Assembly: GCA_002786385.1 (NCBI GenBank) | Contig: PGCN01000025.1 | Coordinates: 186,001 to 250,000 of the forward strand | DNA from: Flavobacterium sp. FEMGT703F | GTDB taxonomy: Bacteria; Bacteroidota; Bacteroidia; Flavobacteriales; Flavobacteriaceae | Reading direction: 5' to 3' | Length of the DNA: 64,000 nucleotides | Shown here: positions 53,890 to 62,480 of the stretch, one piece after another | How the letters are laid out: each line of letters starts with the position of its first letter | How positions within the stretch are numbered: the first letter of the stretch is position 1 | The notes under the pieces: model-generated | What the model was told of the DNA's origin: nothing | The model's input: the letters and a program-made list of their open reading frames with translations, nothing else | The model's database searches: none | Made by a program: the position numbers and the translations under genes

Positions 53890-53933
53890 TACCTGACTGC
53901 CACCGGCAGTCCTCCTCTTAATATCAAATGTTT
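53890..53933. repeat. Leader repeat, copy 2 (orphan)
   Basis: A copy of the repeat at 48905-48948 in the opposite orientation. It keeps the leader and the ATGTTT start of the DUF3109-type gene but then reads ATG TTT ACG AAA TGA, so no gene follows. Its hairpin stem GACTGCC / GGCAGTC is perfect and differs from copy 1 by paired changes. Confidence 0.8.
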
Positions 53934-53970
53934 ACGAAATGACAGATGATTATATAATAAACGAGTTGAT

Positions 53971-54570
53971 TTACAAGGGATTTTTAAAATCTTGATTATC
54001 TACACTAATTAAGTAGTAATTTATAGATTTGTCATTTAAATCATCAATAATATAAGTTAGTTCTTTAATATTATTGTTAATTGCTCTTCCCAATTTTGTT
54101 GAAATAATGAAGATAACAGATTTTCCATTGTTAAAATCTATTCTTTTATTATCTATATTTTCAAATTTAAATTTTGTTATTCCTGTTCCTGTTAATTTGT
54201 GTTCGAAGTTTATATTATTTATTAAGGTTTCAATTCTTCCAAAACATGAATTATTATCATTCAAATAGGAGTCGTGAATTTTGCTGTTTTCATTAACAGT
54301 AATTCCATAAAAAAACGACACTTTTTGATTACTGATATAATTCATTAGATTTCCATATTCTTCTTTTTCAGGGAAATATATGTCTTCTCTGTGAAAATTG
54401 AATCTTTTTTCAAAGTATTTCAAATATTCTTCTTTATTGTTGAACGCAGTCATCTTATTTACACCATTGAATGAATTGTAAACCATTTTACAAGAAACAG
54501 TCAATAGCATCAGACCAACAAGAGTAGTTCCAATTTTAATAAATAGGAACTTTGACGACAATGGTTTCAT
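53971..54570 (-). CDS. Hypothetical envelope protein in AT-rich patch
   Basis: A 199-residue protein of unknown family. It begins with a hydrophobic segment ending LMLLTVSCKMV, which could be a lipoprotein signal or a membrane anchor (the -3 residue is not the usual Leu). The rest is polar, Asn/Lys-rich, with NRAINNNIKELTYIIDDLND-type segments and a patch (YLKYFEKRFNFHREDIYFPE) that looks folded. Its start lies 35 bases inside the end of the upstream lipoprotein gene. Base composition is more AT-rich than that of neighbouring genes. Confidence 0.65.
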   Translation of the reverse strand: MKPLSSKFLFIKIGTTLVGLMLLTVSCKMVYNSFNGVNKMTAFNNKEEYLKYFEKRFNFHREDIYFPEKEEYGNLMNYISNQKVSFFYGITVNENSKIHDSYLNDNNSCFGRIETLINNINFEHKLTGTGITKFKFENIDNKRIDFNNGKSVIFIISTKLGRAINNNIKELTYIIDDLNDKSINYYLISVDNQDFKNPL

Positions 54571-55039
54571 TGGTTAAAGTTGTGTTATAAGATCCAGCTT
54601 TTAATTTCATATCTCCAATACTAATTTCTTCATCAACAGAAAAAATTTTGAAATCATCCAGTGTATTTCCTGGTTTATTAATCAATTCTTTTGGGAATAG
54701 AATGGTTATTGTGTTGTTAGGAGAAGGAAATGCAACTAAATTAGTTTTGTTAATTGTTGTTGAAGGAGTGGCCGGCCATATATTACCAGAGCTGTCTTTA
54801 CAACCTTCAAAAACCCATCCGCCTCCGTAAGTACAAAACCAAAAGCCGCTTTCGCAATTGAATTTAGGCCTTTTAAATCTAAAACCATCTGCTTCATAAG
54901 TCCATACCTCTGTAGTTCCTTCCGGACATCTTCCTTTTGAAAAAGATTCTGATGACATTTTTTTCTCACTAATACTCTCATTTGAGCAAGATAGTAGAAA
55001 TGTACAAGCAAATAATGTTGTTAAAAGTTGTTTTTTCAT
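54536..55039 (-). CDS. Hypothetical cysteine-containing lipoprotein
   Basis: A 167-residue predicted lipoprotein with signal peptide ending LLSC (Cys18). Residues ~35-85 form a Cys/Trp-rich block (GRCPEGTTEVWTYEADGF, NCESGFWFCTYGGGWVFEGC) with about five cysteines, which may form disulfides or bind metal. The C-terminal ~70 residues (KIFSVDEEISIGDMKLKAGSY to VKVPIY) look like a beta-sandwich. I do not recognise the family. The downstream hypothetical gene overlaps its end by 35 bases, so the two may act together at the cell surface. Confidence 0.7.
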   Translation of the reverse strand: MKKQLLTTLFACTFLLSCSNESISEKKMSSESFSKGRCPEGTTEVWTYEADGFRFKRPKFNCESGFWFCTYGGGWVFEGCKDSSGNIWPATPSTTINKTNLVAFPSPNNTITILFPKELINKPGNTLDDFKIFSVDEEISIGDMKLKAGSYNTTLTNETIVVKVPIY

Positions 55040-55066
55040 TTTAATTGATTTTAAAGTTTATACTTA

Positions 55067-55074
55067 CAAATTTA
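55067..55074 (-). promoter_or_regulatory. -7 promoter element for the hypothetical lipoprotein pair
   Basis: The minus strand reads TAAATTTG, 28 bases before the lipoprotein start; it would serve both overlapping genes. Confidence 0.45.
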
Positions 55075-55151
55075 AAATAAAAAAAAACTTACATATTGAT
55101 AATTTAACAATTTTTTAACAAGCTATTACTTAGGTATTTTCTCTTTATGAC

Positions 55152-55178
55152 TCTTCATGCTTTCACAAAGTATGAAGA
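55152..55178. repeat. Hairpin near the end of fbp
   Basis: TCTTCATGCTTT and AAAGTATGAAGA form a 12-base stem (one G-T pair) around loop CAC, in the gap between fbp and the AT-rich patch. No T-run follows on the minus strand, so it is a weak terminator at best. Confidence 0.45.
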
Positions 55179-55203
55179 ATTTGCAAAACAGCCACTCAGT
55201 CAC

Positions 55204-56211
55204 TTAAACATACTTCGCCATAAACTCCTCTGCTTTTTCTACCATATTGTAACTACCGCAAAAGAACGGTACACGTTGGTGTAATTCGGCAGGCTGGATT
55301 TCCATAATACGTCCGAAACCATTAGAGGCTTTACCGCCGGCTTGTTCTGCTATGAAAGCCATTGGGTTGCATTCGTACAACAAACGCAATTTTCCGTTAG
55401 GCGATTTGGAACTCGTAGGATAAATATAAATACCGCCTTTGATCATGTTCCGGTGAATGTCGGATACTAAACTTCCTATGTAACGGGAAGTGTAAGGGCG
55501 ATCGCCTTCTTCCAGCTGGCAGTATTTGATGTAATCTTTCACGCCTTGCGGGAAATGCACATAATTGCCTTCGTTAATGGAGTAAATGTTGCCGTCTTTG
55601 GCAAATTGCATATTCGGGTGCGATAAGTAAAATGTACCGATGGCCGGATTTAACGTAAAGCCATTCACGCCGTGACCGGTAGTGTATACCAACATAGTTG
55701 AGGTGCCATAAATAACATAACCTGCCGCTACTTGTTGGGTTCCGGGTTGCAGAAAATCTTGAATACTAACCGGAGTACCAACCGGAGTTACCCTGCGGTA
55801 AACCGAAAAAATGGTACCTACAGAAACATTCACGTCTATATTAGAAGAACCATCGAGTGGATCCATCAACACTACGTATTTGTTGCTGTGGCTATTGTCG
55901 GAACCGGCTACCGTAATAAAGTCGTCATTTTCTTCAGAAGCAATACCGCAAACAATCTCGCGGTTGATTAAAGTTTGGATGAACACTTCGTTGGCATAAA
56001 CATCCAGTTTTTGTTGGTCTTCGCCTTGAATATTTTGATCTCCGGCAGCGCCCACTATATCCACCAAACCGGCTTTGTTTACTTTGTAATTGACTACTTT
56101 GGCAGCCAATCGGATGGAGTTGATAATTCGGGACAATTCGCCCGAGGAATACTTGAATTCCTCTTGTTTTTCGATGATAAATTCCCCTAAGGTTTTGTTG
56201 CGTTCTTCCAT
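55204..56211 (-). CDS. fbp: class 1 fructose-1,6-bisphosphatase
   Basis: A 335-residue gluconeogenic phosphatase. The metal-binding motif [13 protein letters not shown] holds Asp117 and Asp120, with the upstream acidic ASEEN (Glu93-Glu94), and the C-terminal [21 protein letters not shown] block contains the substrate and metal residues (Glu/Arg). The length and the SSNIDVN signature identify class 1. It is divergent from the GNAT-lysC pair; the order fbp, GNAT gene, lysC seems familiar from other flavobacteria. Confidence 0.96.
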   Translation of the reverse strand: MEERNKTLGEFIIEKQEEFKYSSGELSRIINSIRLAAKVVNYKVNKAGLVDIVGAAGDQNIQGEDQQKLDVYANEVFIQTLINREIVCGIASEENDDFITVAGSDNSHSNKYVVLMDPLDGSSNIDVNVSVGTIFSVYRRVTPVGTPVSIQDFLQPGTQQVAAGYVIYGTSTMLVYTTGHGVNGFTLNPAIGTFYLSHPNMQFAKDGNIYSINEGNYVHFPQGVKDYIKYCQLEEGDRPYTSRYIGSLVSDIHRNMIKGGIYIYPTSSKSPNGKLRLLYECNPMAFIAEQAGGKASNGFGRIMEIQPAELHQRVPFFCGSYNMVEKAEEFMAKYV

Positions 56212-56293
56212 TACGAAATCGTTGTAGTTGTGGGTGCAAATATCGCTAAAATTGTCTAAGAAAAAATCTATTCTGAAAAGAAATTATAAGTTG

Positions 56294-56301
56294 TATTTTT
56301 G
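56294..56301 (+). promoter_or_regulatory. -7 promoter element for the GNAT-lysC operon
   Basis: TATTTTTG matches TAnnTTTG about 54 bases before the GNAT start. Confidence 0.45.
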
Positions 56302-56354
56302 TTGACGCTAGACTTTTATCTAATCACATTACTAAGCAAAAAAAGCAACACCTG

Positions 56355-56855
56355 ATGAATATCCGCAGAGGAACCAAAAACGATATGAAAGCTGTTCTTG
56401 ATTTAATACAAGAATTGGCCATTTTTGAAAAAGAACCCGATGCGGTTGTGGTAACCGTGGCCGATTTAGAACGAGACGGTTTTGGAGAAAATCCGCTGTT
56501 TTACACTTTTGTAGCAGAAGTTGAGGGTGACTCGAGCGATAGCGAACAGGCGAAGCAAATTGTTGGTATGGCGTTGTACTACTATCGCTATTCTACCTGG
56601 AAAGGAAGAACCATACACTTAGAGGATTTAATCGTCAAAGAAAAAATGCGCGGCAGTGGTTTGGGCTTGGCCTTGTACACCAAAATTATCGAGCAAGGTA
56701 AAGCAGACAACGTTCGCAGAATCGAATGGAATGTGTTGGATTGGAACACGCCGGCTATCGACTTCTACAAAAAATCGGGAGCGAAAATTTTAGCCGATTG
56801 GGATGTGGTGCAAATGGATGAACAAGGAATCAATGACTTTTTAACTAATTTATAA
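56355..56855 (+). CDS. GNAT family N-acetyltransferase
   Basis: A 166-residue acetyltransferase. The fold starts NIRRGTKNDMKAVLDLIQELA, the beta-strand block ALYYYRYSTWKGRTIHLEDLIV leads to the acetyl-CoA loop KMRGSGLGLALYTKI, and NTPAIDFYKKSGAKIL ends the domain. This arrangement resembles the diamine/polyamine acetyltransferase subgroup, but the substrate is uncertain. Its stop shares one base with the lysC start (TAATG), so the two genes are translationally coupled. Confidence 0.88.
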   Translation: MNIRRGTKNDMKAVLDLIQELAIFEKEPDAVVVTVADLERDGFGENPLFYTFVAEVEGDSSDSEQAKQIVGMALYYYRYSTWKGRTIHLEDLIVKEKMRGSGLGLALYTKIIEQGKADNVRRIEWNVLDWNTPAIDFYKKSGAKILADWDVVQMDEQGINDFLTNL

Positions 56856-58108
56856 TGAGAATTTTCAAATTTGGTGGTGCGTCAGTTAAAGACGCCGATG
56901 GGATTAAAAATGTATTCAGTGTATTGGAAAAAGTAGGTCACGAAGACACGCTTTTAGTGATTTCCGCTATGGGAAAAACAACCAATGCTTTGGAGTTAGT
57001 AATCAAGAACTATTTCGAAAAATCGAATGAGTTGCATTCTTCTTTACAAGAAGTTAAGAAATACCACTACCAAATTTTGATGGATTTGTTTGAAGATGAA
57101 GAACACGATGTGTACTTTGCCGTGAACAGTCTTTTTGCCGATTTGGAGTATTTTATCCGAAGCAATAAATCGCCAAACTACAATTTTGTATACGACCAAG
57201 TGGTGAGTTTCGGAGAACTTATATCAACCACGATTGTCAGTCATTATTTTGCCCAAGCCGGCTTGAAAAACAACTGGATTGATGTACGCAATTTTATCAA
57301 AACCGACAATACGTATCGCGATGCCAATGTGGATTGGGAAAAAACCCAGCAACTCATTGCTAAAGGCGTTAAGAAGAAAGCCTTAAACATTACCCAAGGA
57401 TTTTTAGGTTCCGATGAAAATAATTTCACCACTACTTTGGGTCGTGAAGGTTCCGATTACACCGCGGCTATTTTTGCCTATTGCTTGAATGCCGAAAGCG
57501 TAACCATCTGGAAAGACGTTCCGGGTGTGATGAATGCTGATCCGCGTTATTTCGAAAATGCCATATTGTTGAACCAAATTTCGTATCGCGAAGCCATCGA
57601 ATTGGCCTTTTACGGCGCTACGGTGATTCACCCGAAGACCTTGCAGCCGTTGCAAAGAAAGGAAATTCCGTTGCACGTTAAATCGTTTATCAATCCGCTT
57701 TTGCCCGGAACCAGTGTTTCCAAAGGCAAAGATTTGGAGCCGCAAACTCCGTGTTATATTGTGAAAAGAGATCAATTGTTGATTTCCCTGTCGTCTATCG
57801 ATTTTTCCTTTATCATGGAAGAAAACATCAGCGAAATTTTTGCGCTGTTCCACCAGTACAAAATGAAGGTAAGTTTGATCCAAAACTCGGCCATCAGTTT
57901 TTCGGTTTGTGTGGAAGACAAATTCGGCAATTTTAATGATTTGAAAAATATCTTGGCCAAAAAATTCAAAGTGGCTTACAACGAAAACGTTTCTTTGTAC
58001 ACTATTCGACACTTCAATAAAGAAGCCGCCGAAATGGTGGAAAAAGGGAAAACGGTTTTGCTCAAGCAAATTTCCCGTGAAACTTTACAAGTAGTCACCA
58101 AAGAATAA
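56855..58108 (+). CDS. aspartate kinase
   Basis: A 417-residue monofunctional aspartokinase catalysing the first step of the aspartate family pathway. The N-terminal FKFGGASVKDADGIKNV is the family signature, the kinase core includes TTTLGREGSDYTAAIFAY and ATVIHPKTLQPLQRKEIP, and the C-terminal ~120 residues (SFIMEENISEIFALFHQYKMKVSLIQNSAISFSV region) have ACT-type folds for feedback control. It overlaps the GNAT stop by one base and ends at a strong terminator. The next step, asd, is encoded at 34785. Confidence 0.95.
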   Translation: MRIFKFGGASVKDADGIKNVFSVLEKVGHEDTLLVISAMGKTTNALELVIKNYFEKSNELHSSLQEVKKYHYQILMDLFEDEEHDVYFAVNSLFADLEYFIRSNKSPNYNFVYDQVVSFGELISTTIVSHYFAQAGLKNNWIDVRNFIKTDNTYRDANVDWEKTQQLIAKGVKKKALNITQGFLGSDENNFTTTLGREGSDYTAAIFAYCLNAESVTIWKDVPGVMNADPRYFENAILLNQISYREAIELAFYGATVIHPKTLQPLQRKEIPLHVKSFINPLLPGTSVSKGKDLEPQTPCYIVKRDQLLISLSSIDFSFIMEENISEIFALFHQYKMKVSLIQNSAISFSVCVEDKFGNFNDLKNILAKKFKVAYNENVSLYTIRHFNKEAAEMVEKGKTVLLKQISRETLQVVTKE

Positions 58109-58115
58109 TCATCCA

Positions 58116-58155
58116 AACCGCGAAGACCAAAATAAAAAGTGTTCGCGGTTTTTTA
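58116..58155 (+). terminator. Intrinsic terminator of the GNAT-lysC operon
   Basis: Stem AACCGCGAA / TTCGCGGTT (58116-58124 with 58142-58150) and a following T-run. Confidence 0.88.
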
Positions 58156-58188
58156 TATTAAAAAAGCCTATTTTTACGTTATTAAGAT

Positions 58189-61100
58189 ATGCTGAAAAAA
58201 GGGCTTTTATTGTGTATACTATTCAGTTTTTCCGGGCTTTCGGCTCAGGAAATCAATTCGCTGTACCGAACCAAAAAAGTCCTGCCTTCCAAAGATACCA
58301 TCGCCATTGAAAAAGTCAGTATCAGTCCGAGTTTTTTCAAACTACTCACTCGCGAAGGCAAAGAAGTCGATACGTCATTCTATAAAGTCGATTTTAAAAC
58401 CGGAAAGTTAGTTTTTAAAAGCAATTTTACTGTAACGGATACCATCACGATTCGCTACTTTAACTATCCGGAATTTCTAACCAAAACCTACAGCATTTAT
58501 GACCAAGACAAAGTGGTGCCAAACGAGGCCGGATTTTTGGTAAAAACCGATCGATCCTTAAAAAAGTTTGTCCCGTTTGATGGCCTAAACACTTCCGGTA
58601 GCATTACACGTGGCGTAACCATCGGAAACAATCAAAATGCTTCGGTAACGTCGAATTTAGATTTGCAAATCACCGGAAAAATCTCGGATAAAGTTTCGCT
58701 TCGGGCTTCGATTCAGGATTCTAACATTCCGCTGCAGGAAAACGGCTATTCCCAAAAGTTGGACGAATTTGACCAAATTTTCATAGAATTGTTTACCGAT
58801 AAATGGAGCATACGCGCCGGCGATTTATTCTTGGAAAACCGGCAATCGCGTTTCCTTAATTTCAACAAAAAAGTCCAAGGTTTGGCTACTCGCTTTACCT
58901 TAGGCGACGAAGATAATAAAACTGAAATTTTTGCTTCGGCCGCGTTGGTGCGAGGACAATATGCCAGAAGTACTTTTACCGGTCAGGAAGGCAATCAAGG
59001 ACCGTACAAATTGCGTGGCAATAACGGCGAGTTGTATGTGTTAGTGATTTCGGGTTCGGAAAGGGTTTATGTAAACGGTATACTCAAAAAACGCGGCGAG
59101 AATAACGATTACATCATCGATTACAATGCCGGAGAAATTACATTTACTTCTTTGTTTCCCATCAATTCCGAAATGCGAATTGTAATCGAATACCAATATT
59201 CGGATAGAAATTATACCCGTTTTGTGACCTACGGCGGCGTAAATCATACCGCTAAAAAATGGAGTTTAGGCGGTTACCTGTATTCCGAAAACGATGTCAA
59301 AAACCAACCTTTACAGCAAAGTTTGTCGCCGGAGCAAGTCGATATACTCAACAATGCCGGAGACGACATCAACCAAATGAACGCGCCCTCGGCTTATTTG
59401 GATACTTATTCCGAGAATAAAATTTTGTACAAAAAAGTCATCGTAAACAGTGTTGAGGTTTTTGAATATTCGAACAACCCTAACGACGAATTGTACAATG
59501 TACGCTTTACTTTAGTCGGCAATAATTTAGGGAATTACATCCTAACCAATACCGCGGCTATCGGTAAAATTTACCAGTATGTTGAACCTGTTGCCGGCAT
59601 TCCGCAAGGGAATTACGAACCGGTAGTGCGATTGGTAGCGCCTACGAAAATCCAAATCGCCACCGTTTTAGGGAAATACAATCCGAATGAAAAAACCGCA
59701 ATCGATTTTGAATTGGGCGTGAGCAACAACGACCAAAATTTGTTTTCTTCTTTAGATGATGAAGATAATAAAGGTGCGGCGGGAAAGCTCAATTTCAAAC
59801 AACGATTACTCACTAAAAAATGGCAGGTTGATGCTTTTGGAAACTACCAATTTATACAAGAAAATTTCAGAACTATTGAGCGGTTATTTAATATCGAATT
59901 CAACCGCGACTGGAACTTGACCACTTTCTCCGGAAATCAGAGTTTAATTGTGAACGGCTTGGATTTTATCCTGCCGCAAAAAGGCAAGCTGACCTATCAA
60001 TTTGAGAAATTGGATTTTTCGAAAAGTTTTACCGGAAATCGGCACTCGGTAAACGGGTTTTTCAAACTCAACCAATGGAACTTACAACAAAATACCAGCG
60101 TATTGAACAGCGACGGAAATTTTGCTAAGTCAACCTTCGTTAGAAACCAATCGCAAGCGCGCTATCATTTTAAAAAGAATTGGATAGGCGGAACGTTACG
60201 TTTGGAAGACAACCAAGAACGTTTGGCGGCGACCAATCAGTTGTCTTCTTTGAGCCAGAAATTTACCGAATACGGTGCCTTTGTTGGACGTGGCGATAGT
60301 ACTAAAGTCTTTGTAGAACTGGGCTATTTGCAAAGGGTAAACGACAGTTTGCAAAATGGTTTGGTAAAAAGAGTCAACACTTCGCAATCGTATTACTTAA
60401 AATCGCGCCTGATTCAAAACGACAAAACCAATTTATCTTTGTTTGTTAATTACCGCAATTTGAAATTTGAAGAAGCCGACCGCGAAAACGAACCGTCGCT
60501 CAACTCCAGATTGTTGTACAACGATCAGTTTTTTAAGCAAAAGATGCAAGTCAGCACCGCCTACGAAACCACTTCGGGTACCATTGCGCAACAGGAATTT
60601 ACGTATTTGGAAGTCGAACCCGGGCAAGGCGTTTTCACTTGGATAGATTATAACAACAACGGGATTCAGGAATTACAAGAGTTTGAAGTCGCGCCTTTTC
60701 CGGACCAAGCCAAATATGTACGCGTGTTTTTACCGAACCAAGTTTTTGTGAAAACCCATCAAAATAAATTCTCGCAGTCACTCACTTTAAATCCCGCACA
60801 GTGGCAAAACGGCAAAGGATTCAAAAAGTTCCTGTCGCATTTTTATAACCAAACCTCGTATTTAATCGAACGCAAAATCAGAAGAGAAGGCGGCAATTTC
60901 GATTTGAATCCGCTACCTAATAATAGTGACAACCAATTAGGATTAAACACCAGTTTCCGCAATAGTTTTTTCTACAATCGCGGCAAGCAAAAACATTCGG
61001 TTACCTATAATTATACCCAAAATGAACTCCGCGCCTTATTAACGGTAGGTTCACAATCCAGTCAAAACCAATCGCATCAGTTACAGTATACGCATTTACT

Positions 61101-61587
61101 GAAAAAAGTTTGGTTGTTTAATTTTGGTACTAAAATCAATCAAACCGGTCTGACTTCGGAGAATTACGAAAGCAAGAACTTTAAAGTCGAAGGTTATCAA
61201 ATTAACCCGAAGATTTCCTATTTATTCAGCAAAAATGCGAGTTGGGATATTTTTTACGAATACCAAAACAAGGAAAATCGACAAGGCAATTTGGAAACTT
61301 TATCCCAACAACGTTTCGGAACTTCTTTTACTTATGCCGGTGAAAAGAAGATTACAGCCAACGGCGAATTTTCACTGTATCAAAATACTTTTGAAGGCGA
61401 TGCTTCCCAGCCGGTAGCGTTTCAAATGTTAGAAGGCTTGCGTCCGGGTCGAAATTTAACGTGGCGCTTGTTGTTACAGAAGAATCTAACCCAATACTTA
61501 GACATCAATATCAATTACCAAGGGCGAAAATCGGAAACCAGTCAAACCATACATACCGGTAATGTTCAGTTGAGAGCTTATTTTTAA
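58189..61587 (+). CDS. Large outer-membrane beta-barrel protein of unknown function
   Basis: An 1132-residue protein with a signal peptide (to GLSAQE, residue ~21), an N-terminal soluble region of about 110 residues, and a long beta-rich region of alternating polar and aromatic strands. It contains TSGSITRGVTIGNNQNA (about residue 137) and the ASIQDSNIPLQENGYSQ block that I associate with an uncharacterised Bacteroidota outer-membrane family, then a Ca-binding-like DYNNNGIQELQEFEV motif near residue 820, and an aromatic C-terminus. It has no TonB plug and no T9SS tail, so it is probably barrel-inserted rather than secreted. I cannot name a function. Confidence 0.75.
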   Translation: MLKKGLLLCILFSFSGLSAQEINSLYRTKKVLPSKDTIAIEKVSISPSFFKLLTREGKEVDTSFYKVDFKTGKLVFKSNFTVTDTITIRYFNYPEFLTKTYSIYDQDKVVPNEAGFLVKTDRSLKKFVPFDGLNTSGSITRGVTIGNNQNASVTSNLDLQITGKISDKVSLRASIQDSNIPLQENGYSQKLDEFDQIFIELFTDKWSIRAGDLFLENRQSRFLNFNKKVQGLATRFTLGDEDNKTEIFASAALVRGQYARSTFTGQEGNQGPYKLRGNNGELYVLVISGSERVYVNGILKKRGENNDYIIDYNAGEITFTSLFPINSEMRIVIEYQYSDRNYTRFVTYGGVNHTAKKWSLGGYLYSENDVKNQPLQQSLSPEQVDILNNAGDDINQMNAPSAYLDTYSENKILYKKVIVNSVEVFEYSNNPNDELYNVRFTLVGNNLGNYILTNTAAIGKIYQYVEPVAGIPQGNYEPVVRLVAPTKIQIATVLGKYNPNEKTAIDFELGVSNNDQNLFSSLDDEDNKGAAGKLNFKQRLLTKKWQVDAFGNYQFIQENFRTIERLFNIEFNRDWNLTTFSGNQSLIVNGLDFILPQKGKLTYQFEKLDFSKSFTGNRHSVNGFFKLNQWNLQQNTSVLNSDGNFAKSTFVRNQSQARYHFKKNWIGGTLRLEDNQERLAATNQLSSLSQKFTEYGAFVGRGDSTKVFVELGYLQRVNDSLQNGLVKRVNTSQSYYLKSRLIQNDKTNLSLFVNYRNLKFEEADRENEPSLNSRLLYNDQFFKQKMQVSTAYETTSGTIAQQEFTYLEVEPGQGVFTWIDYNNNGIQELQEFEVAPFPDQAKYVRVFLPNQVFVKTHQNKFSQSLTLNPAQWQNGKGFKKFLSHFYNQTSYLIERKIRREGGNFDLNPLPNNSDNQLGLNTSFRNSFFYNRGKQKHSVTYNYTQNELRALLTVGSQSSQNQSHQLQYTHLLKKVWLFNFGTKINQTGLTSENYESKNFKVEGYQINPKISYLFSKNASWDIFYEYQNKENRQGNLETLSQQRFGTSFTYAGEKKITANGEFSLYQNTFEGDASQPVAFQMLEGLRPGRNLTWRLLLQKNLTQYLDININYQGRKSETSQTIHTGNVQLRAYF

Positions 61588-61650
61588 GCGGAATGATTTT
61601 TGGAAGTGTTTTTTTAGTAATTTTAAATCACTAACTAAAAAGCAAGCATT

Positions 61651-62130
61651 ATGAGAAAATTATTTTTGTTGTGTTTTTTGTTTGCCTTCATGGTAAACGC
61701 CACAGCACAGGAAACCAAAGCCGAAAAAGCAAAAGCTAAAACCGAAAAAGCAGCCAAAGACAAGGCTAAAAAAGAAGCAACAGCGGTGCCTTTGAAAAAA
61801 GACGGAACACCCGACAAACGCTTCAAGAAAACAGACGTGCCTTTAAAAAAAGATGGTACTCCGGACTAGCGTTTCAAATCGAAAGAAAACAACGCTTCGG
61901 CAAAAGGCGAAATGAAATCGGCTGAAGGCAAAGCCAAATCCGCAGCCAATAAAGCAGAAGCCAAAGTCAAAAAAGAAGTCAAAGAAAGAGAGTCCAAAGA
62001 AAAAGCGCCTAAAAACAATAAAGACAAAGTAACAGGTTCTTATAAAGGTAAAAAAGTATTTACCGGACCTAGAGGCGGCAAATATTACATCAACAAAAAC
62101 GGAAACAAAACTTATATTTCCGAAGACTAA
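61651..62130 (+). pseudogene. Small basic secreted protein gene interrupted by an in-frame TAG
   Basis: One frame of 159 codons from 61651 is stopped by TAG at 61867-61869 but continues unbroken to the TAA ending at 62130. The signal peptide (LFLLCFLFAFMVNATAQ) is followed by Lys/Ala-rich repeats including PLKKDGTPDKRFK; in the second repeat the Lys codon is replaced by TAG, an AAG-to-TAG change. The C-terminal block GKKVFTGPRGGKYYINKNGN matches the basic adaptor domain seen in chlorovirus proteins (PF08789-type) and in Bacteroidota proteins. Alternatives: readthrough, a shorter functional 72-residue product, or a sequencing error. The downstream part also has its own ATG at 61912. Confidence 0.75.
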
Positions 62131-62159
62131 AATAGGCTGATTCCTCAAATGGATACTTG

Positions 62160-62193
62160 AGTGGTTTTCCCATCCGGAAAGCCACTTTTTTTT
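62160..62193 (+). terminator. Intrinsic terminator of the interrupted small gene
   Basis: Stem AGTGGTTTTC / GAAAGCCACT (one G-U pair) with loop CCATCCG, followed by a run of eight T residues. Confidence 0.88.
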
Positions 62194-62403
62194 ATGGCTG
62201 AAAATCCCGTTTTCAGAAGTCGCAGAAATGTTAAAATTTAGCCATCAGTAAATTCTTAACTCCCTTTATTTTAGGGCTTTTTGGCGATTTTTAAAAAAAT
62301 AAATTATTGAAAATCAAGTAGTTAAAAATTCAATAAAAAGATTAAACAAAGTACGGTTTTGTTAAAAACTAAAGCCGATTGTGAATAAGTTTGGCTTTCA
62401 TTT

Positions 62404-62411
62404 TACGTTTG
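62404..62411 (+). promoter_or_regulatory. Possible -7 promoter element for nrdBA
   Basis: TACGTTTG fits TAnnTTTG, with a TTG at 62379-62381 (22 bases upstream), giving a plausible promoter about 70 bases before nrdB. No NrdR box could be recognised with confidence. Confidence 0.35.
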
Positions 62412-62480
62412 GTTTGACAATCTTTGTAACAGACAGATTTGAGTGAAAATCTCCCCAATAATCCAAAAAAATAATTCAAA

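Larger units (their letters stand above)
62131..62480. other. Intergenic stretch before nrdB
   Basis: About 350 bases holding a terminator at 62160-62193 and then AT-rich DNA with a possible nrdB promoter. I see no further gene or RNA. Confidence 0.55.

Noticed and set aside
57404..58069. 221-codon open frame opposite lysC
   Set aside because: It lies wholly antisense to a well-recognised aspartokinase gene, and its protein shows no signal, domain or family pattern.
61843..62148. Phe-rich minus-strand frame opposite the interrupted small gene
   Set aside because: Composition is that of an antisense read of Lys/Ala-rich codons; no start context or homology.
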